Positions 56,727 to 64,000 of a stretch of 64,000 bases of DNA are shown here, one piece after another. The stretch is from the NCBI RefSeq assembly GCF_010183535.1, contig NC_071333.1:16738587-16802586 (forward strand), in the 5' to 3' direction. The position numbers and the translations under genes are program-made. The stretch comes from Caenorhabditis remanei. Lineage: Eukaryota; Nematoda; Chromadorea; Rhabditida; Rhabditidae. How positions within the stretch are numbered: the stretch's first letter is position 1; each line of letters begins with the position of its first letter. The notes below the pieces were generated by a model that saw only the letters and a list, made by a program, of their open reading frames with translations, did no database searches and had not been told where the DNA came from.

Positions 56727-58682
56727 AATATTTTTGCTTTGGTGAGAAATAGTGTAGATTATCTGGTATGCGTGTATAGGAATGTAAGTTTGATTTTCAA
56801 TTCCGAGAACCATTAACTCAGAATTATCAAACTTGGTAAAAGTGAACTACTATTGATTTGTTCAACTATTGGTATTGTTTTTGTTGAAATAAATCTGTTC
56901 ATTGTTTTATATTGAAAAAACAACAAAATCTCATGTACACTTTCAAAAATTGAGTTATGAAAGTTTTGCGACAATTATCCGGGCGTTGACAAGTATGATG
57001 CTCAAGATAATATAAGAACTTCCATAGGTAATCATTAATAAAACATTTAACGTGGTTCCAAGAACAGTCTGAACCAGATACATCCATCAATGTACAGTAC
57101 TGGCCATAAAGAATGCGACACTTGCAGTTTTTAGTTGAAAATGGTCAACTTTTTGATTGTGACACGGCCTTCCTGATAGTCTCACAATATTGATTGTTTA
57201 TGGACTCTACAGATCACAAGTAGAGCTTCATTTTTGCAATTGACAACTTGTTTGTACGGACACTCCCTAGAGTTATGGAGTCAGCTAAATAATGTTTCCT
57301 TTTAGCACTGAAAAACGGCAACAATTGCAAGAAATTTTTTTGAAGGTTGATAACTTCTTAAGATGTGCTCGTACAATAAAACTGTCAACTACAAAAATGA
57401 AGCTCTATTTGTGATATGTATCGACCATGAGCAATCAATCTTGTGAGACTAACAGGAAGGCCGTGTCACTGTCACAAAGTTGACAATTTTCCACTGAAAA
57501 TTGCGCTTGCTTTATGGCCAGTACTGTAGATACTTCATTATTGTTCTTTTCAAATATTTTTCAGACACCGGTTGAAGTTCTCCCATTCTCAAATTCTGAT
57601 AAACAAACAGAAAAGACTTCTGCCTCCTCGATTTCATTGTTTATCACTCACTGAAAACTCCGCTGCTCTATAATCATCACATTCCTTCCAAAAAACAGAG
57701 TATTATTTGCCATTATTCTTCGAGACATATACTCACTCATATATTCACTTTTCTTCTTTTTGAGATTGCCAGAAAAATGTACATTATATAAAAAAGGAGA
57801 TCAGACTGAAATTTGTACTAGTGTCTGCCCGTTTAGTCAAAACGCACACGATGTCTCCCCTATTTTTTCTAGACATATTGTTTTGAAGAGCAGAACCGAT
57901 TGATTTCCACTGGAGTTTATTAAAACTAATTACCTTGAAAAACATTACTCGTCACCTGACAACTTCTGGTTTTGTTCAATTATTCATGAAACTAATGCAC
58001 TCATTTTCTTTTCAGCTCTTTTTCAGCAGATTTACATCCATTTTCACTTTCGGCGTTGAAAAAATCCATTCATACATTCTAGAAGTTTTTCGTTTTTCCT
58101 ATGCTCATTTTTCCCTTTTCCCTTTTTTATTCTTCCAACGTGCATATTCCTCGCGCCCTCTTCACAGATTATTTTCTAGTAATCCCATTGAGAGCGCCCA
58201 GGGTGTCAGTGTTGAAGGAATATGTATCTCTTTGTTTTCATTTTCTTCTTATATCGTAGGCGCCCCTATCTTCTCTGCCAAGTGCGAAAAGAGGTTGACA
58301 TGGTAACAAGCGCTGTGTTCTCCCCACGTAAGCATACACATCGTTGCACATTATAGGCAACGTGAAAAAAAAGACAAGAGGAGGAGTGATAGCTTTTTTT
58401 TGAAGGATTGTGTTTTGAAATGGAAAAAAACGTCACGGATTATCGGAGAATGTTTCTCAGGTCTTCCTTTCTCTGAAATTCTTTAACTAGAAGTGCATGT
58501 CTGAGAAGGTTTTTTGTTTCACATAACAGCTTTTAGTTTCTCTTTCTCACGACTCGTATGTAAAGAAAATCACACATGTAATTACACTTTTTGGCTAACA
58601 TTACTCCCGTTACTTCATTTTTTTCTCTTTTGCTATCAAAATATCGTTTCAGCACTTATCTATGAGCTGATATCGAGTCATC
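56727..58682. other. intergenic with one MITE
   Basis: No gene supported apart from the 5' leader of the next gene. The acceptor ATATCGTTTCAG at about 58650, followed by a very short ATG-TGA frame, precedes the start codon at 58683. Confidence 0.45.
57093..57528. mobile_element. MITE, full-length copy of the TACAGTACTGGC family
   Basis: The ends TACAGTACTGGCCATAAAG and CTTTATGGCCAGTACTGTA are perfect inverted copies inside TA. The arms remain complementary inward (GGTCAACTTTTTGATTGTGA against TGTCACAAAGTTGACAATTT), so the whole 436 bp can fold back. Non-coding. Confidence 0.88.
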
Positions 58683-59704
58683 ATGGCAAATGTGATCCAG
58701 GGAAGTGAGGTAAGTATTTTATTATTATTTTCTTCAATAAGAGAAGACTTGCACATTTCAGCAGCAGGCACCTGAAGTCCAAGTTCAAATTGATGAGAAT
58801 CCTGCTATTCAACATGTTGAAGAACACTTGCAAGGTGAAAAGAGAAAAAACCTGAAATATTGCTAAACATAATTTAGGGCAAGAGAAACAAGAGGATGAG
58901 CTGGGAGTGGCAAACATCCAAATTGAAGTACTCGTACAAGATTCGCAAAATGTTGACAATAACCAAGGTATTATATAAAAACTCTCATTTTTGTTATATT
59001 ATTCACCTTTTTAGTGCAAGATAGACTTGAGCAGCGTGCTCCTAGAGGTGGAACACCACCGCATTTCGATATTGAACTACCGCTGGAATATGTGGTAAGT
59101 TTTGAATAAACTGTTACATTTACTTATAATATCAATTTCAGAATGGAATAATTCGTCCTATCCCGATAAGGCCACGCAATCATTATGCCGAAGCGCATGG
59201 GGAAATCAACTTTGGGGTCTTCCAGAATGCTCAAGATCTGCCGGCATCACCGCCACCAACACCGAAACCGCCGGACTATGTGGTAAGTTTTGAATAAATT
59301 GTTGCATATACTTATAATATCGATTTCATAATGGAATAATTCGTCCTATCCCGATTAGGCCACGCAATCATTATGCCGAAGCGCATGGGGAAATCAACTT
59401 CGAAACCTTGCAACATGTTCAAAATCTACCAGTATCACCGCCACCAGCACTGAACGGAGTTGGATCAATGTTTGTCGTTCCGCTGTTTCAATCTCATCCA
59501 GTTGGACAGTCATCCAATAATGTAACCTATAATTTCATTTTCCCCCGCGAAGTGATCGCACCGATGCCAATGCCCATGCCTTTCCCAGAACAAATTGAAG
59601 AACGTCCGTTTGAGGCAGGCCATCCAAATTGGTATGTAGGAATGGGAATTCCTGGTTGGGATGATATTCTTTTATACTCTCCACCACCCCCAGACCCATT
59701 CTAA
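58683..59704 (+). CDS. proline-rich hypothetical protein with a duplicated exon
   Basis: Exons 58683-58709, 58762-58834, 58878-58967, 59015-59094 and 59142-59282 join in phase. The final coding block is open from 59330 to the stop at 59702-59704. The N-terminal half is acidic and Gln/Val-rich (APEVQVQIDENP). Then come RPIPIRPRNHYAEAHGEINF and SPPPTPKPPDYV. The last block repeats the same RPIPIRPRNHYAEAHG segment and continues with MPMPMPFPEQIEERPFE and ends PPPPDPF. The acceptor of the last block, expected at 59327-59329, reads CAT where the duplicated exon has CAG, so the last junction cannot use a normal AG. Either this splicing is impaired or a minor path is used. No family recognised. Confidence 0.62.
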
Positions 59705-60639
59705 TTCTCCGCTCTCTTTCTCTTAATACGTTCATCATCATATTCTTATACCGCAGTTACCTAATTGACCTTCATCATCATCGGATGAGGGTGACATTTT
59801 TTGCCGCTGTCGTCAGACTTCCAGTGGAGCCCTAATCCTCCCGCATTTTTTTGCATAGCCGCATATTTATTTGTTTTCTCACCTCCCCCACCGTCACTGT
59901 CATACTGTATATTGTTTCTGTTGTAGTGGAAACCAATATAAGAAAATTATCTTATCCCAATTTGTCTCTAGGGAATCTTAATTTCCCACAATGTATTTTC
60001 AAACATAGATGCATCTGACAATAAAATATACACCGTTGTTGAGCACAACTGATGTCCTTGCTAATTTCTATTTCTGTTCAAATTGTTTATACCAAACCGT
60101 AATATAAAGCAAATGAGGCTGTAAAGTTTTTGTGGGGCTTTAATTACCTTATTCTAATCCACTCGATCTTAAACCCCGAAGAGGCCATGAGTTCAAAATA
60201 TTATATTGCGCGTTCAGAAAGAGTAATAAAAAGTAGTGAGCTACCGAGACCATATGACTTCATTCTCAATTACTGTTGCATCAATTTATTGCTAGCACTC
60301 TCATCCTCAATCCATCCTGTTCTTCTCACGCAACATTACCTCGGTTCCGTGTCCAGGTGTCCATGACGTAACTGGCGAAATGATGTTTGACCCCATGGAG
60401 TGAATACTGTGACACACAGAAGAAGAAGAAGACCGTCCGCCAAATGCTCCGCCTCTCTTTGCCTCTCTAATCTGTGTATTTAGATACATCGTCATCTCTT
60501 CTGTGTCCTTCTTTCTTTTTCGTCTTTCATTTGTATCTTCTTAACGACAATATTGTTCTTTCTCACCTTGGATAAACATTTACCAATTAATAGTAACAAT
60601 TTTTTTTTTGGCATTCAGATTAACTTCCAAGTGTAACGC
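59705..60639. other. 3' flank and spacer
   Basis: Non-coding. An AATAAA near 60020 may serve the proline-rich gene. The acceptor GGCATTCAG at 60611-60619 precedes the next start codon. Confidence 0.45.
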
Positions 60640-62625
60640 ATGGCTGATATGGATTGGTACAACAAAAAGCAGTGGAGAGGTTGTTTAACGGAAAAAGAAG
60701 ATTCCGCGTTAGTCTGTAGAAAAATCACATGCGCTACATGAATTTGAAAAAAATAGCAGTAGAGATAGAAAACGCTTTCGAGATGCTGACTTGGAAGGTT
60801 CCTGATTTTGGCTGTTTTCTTTGAAAAATAATCAATTTTGAATGTTTTTTGGCTTCACGTCTTGTTTCATAATGCCAATTTTGTAAGTATTGTAGAGCAA
60901 ACTAAGATCTTTATTTTGTAGTAGACAACTAATTCGTACGTGTTCTGTCAAAAAAGTTACAGTCCATCAATTCATACTGCGCCAAAATCTCACTAGCCTT
61001 AACTAAATTTTTTGCGATTCAAGGAAGAAAATGATTTTGCCGGTCTGTAACTTTTCAGAGATGGGTTGCACAAAACAGTTGTCTACTACAAAGTTGAAGC
61101 TGTAGATTTCATCTATATTCATGGTGACTGAAGTGAATAGAGCGTTCTGATTCGAACTTTTGTCCTGAAATGCATAATACAATGTTTTTAGTTACTGAAT
61201 TCAGATTTTGAAAGCATTCAGACCTTGCCATGATGTATCAACATATATCGATTGTTCAGTTAAACTCGTTCAAATGTGTCTGTGATACCTAAGTAATCCG
61301 CAAATTTTTTACAGATGAAGCAATGAGAGAAACAAGTCTTGGAACCTTGGACTTTTTCAAGCAACCCGATAATGCAACTGATGGTGAAAAGAAACAGTAA
61401 GTAGTTTCTCTAGTCACAAATTTCTGTTCAATATCTTTTTTTTGCAGAAAACGTGCAAGGAAAAAACAGCTTAAAGAATGTAATAAGGATATCAAACAAT
61501 TCAACGCTACTAAAAATCTAAAAGCTCCACTGGCGTATATGCGAGATGCGAAATCGAAAAAGTATAAAAAAGTTGAACAAAAATTAAACGTCATCGATTC
61601 TATTCACGATGATTTGATTAAAAAGAAGACGGAGAAAATTTTCCAAAAACTAACGAATGGCAAAAACACCGGCCACCGTTCATTGAAGTGGGATTCAGGC
61701 ATCCAAAAGTTCAAGGAACAACCAACAGAAACGGAAATAAGTGAGCAAGTTGCTTTGATAAAACGTAAACACACCATGAGGCTGATTGAAGAAGGGAGAA
61801 GAGGAAATGGTTGGTTTTTTTCAAAATTCATTAAAAGTTTCAATGTTTTTTGACTAATCTTTCTCGACAAAAAAGCATCTATTCAAATAGTTCAAAGCCG
61901 TTTATAAAATACAAATAGTTTTTATTTTATTTTAGATAATGCTAGCCAGCTCCTTCGGAAACGTCCGTTGAACATTTCAATTTTCAAACTTAGCCAGTTC
62001 CATCGATTCACGGATTCGAAGTACCTCATTTCCAAACACCATGATGAGTATTTGAAAATGAAGAACGGGGAGAAAGTGTTCATCACAGGGCAAAAACGAC
62101 CGCTGAGTACGGCCAAAAGTTAGTTGTAAAAGGGACTTCGATCAGTGAAGGATTAATTCTTCAGTTTTTTGGAATCGGAAAATGTTATTTTTATTCACAC
62201 GATATAATTGATTGTTTGAAGGTCCAACCATTGTAACAACTGCAAAACGACAGAAAACCGGTGAACAATGTGAGCAAGCCGATCGTACTACTCGATATGT
62301 TGGTGTGCTCTCGTCCAACGATGAAAACAACTGTGTTAGTAAGGATAACTTACTTTCAACTGAATTCAACTGGCAGCACATGGTTAATAATGATCAAATC
62401 TTGGATTCAAGTGCAGAAGTCTCCGAGAACACTATTTTTATCAATGACACTATCGATGAGTTTGAAAATCATGGAGAGTTCAACCTACTGGAGTTTATTG
62501 ACAGCTCTTATGAAAATGAGGATTCAACTTCAGCACAAGTCGGTAATCATGTACGTGACGCCAAGCCTTCTAAGGAAATCTATCAGCAGGAATTGGAGTT
62601 TCTCGAAAACCAATTCAAGTTCTAA
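60640..62625 (+). CDS. hypothetical basic protein, probably nuclear
   Basis: Five exons (60640-60679, 61315-61396, 61448-61809, 61936-62118 and 62222-62625) join in phase to 356 aa. The short first exon reads MADMDWYNKKQWR and follows a trans-splice-type acceptor. The Lys/Arg-rich stretch KKQKRARKKQLKE near residue 40 is a likely nuclear signal. The middle (KKYKKVEQKLNVIDSIHDD, then TEKIFQKL) looks helical. The C-terminal 130 residues are acidic and end in QQELEFLENQF. No domain recognised. Intron 1 (635 bp) contains a fold-back repeat. The last acceptor (TGTTTGAAG) is atypical, but the frame is kept. Confidence 0.72.
60892..61108. repeat. inverted repeat in intron 1
   Basis: TTGTAGTAGACAACT at the left is mirrored by AGTTGTCTACTACAA at the right, with AAAAAGTTACAG against CTGTAACTTTTC further in. 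The core motif GTAGTTGACAA-like is shared with the TACAGTACTGGC elements, so it is probably a relative that has lost its ends. Confidence 0.6.
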
Positions 62626-63559
62626 TTGAATCTATTTTTAGACTTTTTCGGCAGTTACATGCATGCTTTCCAACTACTCTGACTAACTAAAAAACTATGA
62701 AGTAGGAACTTTATAACTTTTTTAGATGTTGTTTTTATGATCATTTCAGTAAATTATAGGTAAATACATTTATTTTGTTTTTTTAATTGAGTAATACTTC
62801 CACCACGTCATTTTTCGATTTCCCGTAATTCCTTATAGATGTCATTACAATGACCCATGTTGGTTAATTTACTGAATATTGAATTATGATCTTTCCAAAT
62901 AATTGTTTTTTGGGTTGTAAATTTGTTTTGTACGTTTTTCAGTTTTAAATGGATGTTTTTCTCGTTTTTGTTGTATATGTGTATTAAGCGTTTTATGTTA
63001 TCAATGTTATATTATGATTTATAAAAACTCATTAAAAATTTCATTATGTAGTTTTTGTCTTAAAGTAAATTAAATCAAATGTTTCATCTTTGGCAGCATT
63101 CACAGGCTTTCAAGAAAACAATCTATCCTTTCCTGTGTAAATATCAGTAAAAACAACAGGAAAGTGTCATGAATATAGTCAGGCTGGCAGCGGATCATAA
63201 GATAAGAGCTATGTAATCAAAACACGGATGGCAGAGCAAGCCCTGCCAAAACATGGACGAAAACGAGAAAGAAAACCGTCTGACACGGAGGATTTGCCTG
63301 ATGCGCGCACTTTTTTGTGAGAGAAGGGTTAGATAGCCATTGAATAGAAACAGGCCTGAATTTGCACAACACTCCCTCGCGCAAATTCCGTTCTTTTGCT
63401 GCTCAGCGAGACGCTTTTTGTTCGTCGAACGGTAGTCGCCTGTGCCTGTCCTCACCCGGTGGTCAAAAGTTGTCGCGGAGGCTATTCAATGCGCTTTTTA
63501 TGAGATCTTCTTATTTTTCATGTATCTCTCGTATCAGAAAAGAAGGGACAGGCGTTTTT
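62626..63559. other. intergenic; no gene seen
   Basis: AT-rich spacer holding the 3' UTR of the basic protein gene and the upstream region of the edge gene. No coding signal is convincing. The frame at 63362 merely runs into the next gene's first exon. Confidence 0.45.
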
Positions 63560-63976
63560 ATGCAGTTTTATCAAGTTCTAGTTGTTGTTTGTTACTTTTC
63601 AATTAATATTGAAGCTGTTTTGGACAGAAATTGCACACACTTCACCGCTGAGGGCAAAGTGAGTTATTTTGAATTTAACTTCTAATTCCTTATAATTTTT
63701 ATCTACAGTATGCCACAAATGCAGTGAACTGTGATAACATCTACAGTGATGACGCTTGCACTATGATATATGGTAGTAGTGTTGTTGTAGGAACAACTGT
63801 TGAAAGACCACTTCTATGTTTCATGGTAACTTCTCAAATCATGGTACTTACTAAATTTCAATTTTAGCTGAACGGAGAACGGAGTGAAGAAATGAAACGA
63901 ATTTCTACTAGTACTTGCCCCAAGACGTGTGGATATTGCTGCCAAACTGAACCATTTGATTGCAATAATTCTCCAT
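63560..63976 (+). CDS. secreted cysteine-rich protein, truncated by the window edge
   Basis: Exons 63560-63658, 63709-63825 and 63868-63976 are in phase, and a GTAAGA donor at 63977 shows that it continues beyond the window. The start MQFYQVLVVVCYFSINIEA is a signal peptide; the upstream in-frame Met would bury it, so I chose this one. Cysteines include those in RNCTHF, VNCDNIY, DACTMI and LLCFM. The stretch STCPKTCGYCCQT resembles the end of ShK-like domains common in nematode secreted proteins. The domain is incomplete as seen, so the family call is tentative. Confidence 0.72.
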
Positions 63977-64000
63977 GTAAGAATAATAAAAACACAAACA

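Overview
This window is animal nuclear DNA, almost certainly from a Caenorhabditis-type nematode. The genes are compact and have many short introns, mostly about 45-60 bp, with TTTTCAG-like acceptors. Several first exons are preceded by an isolated acceptor just upstream of the ATG, as expected for SL1 trans-splicing. AT-rich intergenic DNA, dispersed small inverted-repeat elements and scattered tRNA genes fit the same picture. All spliced models were read by eye from the sequence; I checked splice phases, but nothing was aligned to a database, and I cannot name the species.

Layout. 1.2-2.9 kb (-): a nine-exon rhodopsin-family GPCR of 449 aa. 4.3-5.4 kb (-): a weak candidate gene for a small membrane protein. 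6.4-10.2 kb (-): a 1124-aa acidic, largely disordered protein with two predicted ubiquitin-binding helices. 13.3-13.9 kb: an anomalous GC-rich island. 14.2-15.4 kb (+): a 245-aa protein that is little more than two CBP/p300-type KIX domains. 16.5-17.1 kb: repeated exon-like units. 18.4-19.3 kb (-): a linker histone H1. 22.4-22.8 kb (-): an orphan ORF. 25.35-26.88 kb: a 1.5-kb fold-back element. 27.0-29.0 kb: tRNA-Ile, initiator tRNA-Met and tRNA-Pro around a small nuclear-looking gene. 29.3-30.6 kb (+): an F-box-associated (FBA) domain gene without a recognisable F-box. 34.5 kb: tRNA-Asp. 38.8-39.3 kb (+): a TATA-box gene for a small secreted cysteine-rich protein. 39.8 kb (-): a second tRNA-Pro.

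From 41 to 53.5 kb lies a family of RING-WWE genes resembling RNF146/Iduna, the poly(ADP-ribose)-dependent ubiquitin ligase. There are two spliced genes and, between them, a duplicate that lost most of its coding sequence through an internal deletion. A nearly full-length CR1/Sam-like LINE (about 47.0-51.1 kb) sits between the copies. Its two ORFs are in the same frame and separated by one TAG codon.

56-57 kb holds three tRNA-Ser genes: a divergent CGA/AGA pair and a second AGA copy. 58.7-59.7 kb (+) is a proline-rich gene with a tandemly duplicated exon whose second acceptor has mutated. 60.6-62.6 kb (+) is an unrecognised basic, probably nuclear protein. At the right edge a secreted cysteine-rich gene runs out of the window.

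There is no operon or evident shared pathway. Two themes recur: local duplication (KIX repeats, RING-WWE genes, Ser tRNAs, exon copies) and ubiquitin-related domains (UIM/MIU-like, RING-WWE, FBA). The most noteworthy observations are the stand-alone double-KIX protein, the LINE with ORFs separated only by a TAG, the RING-WWE family with its deletion derivative, and the duplicated exon with a mutated splice acceptor.
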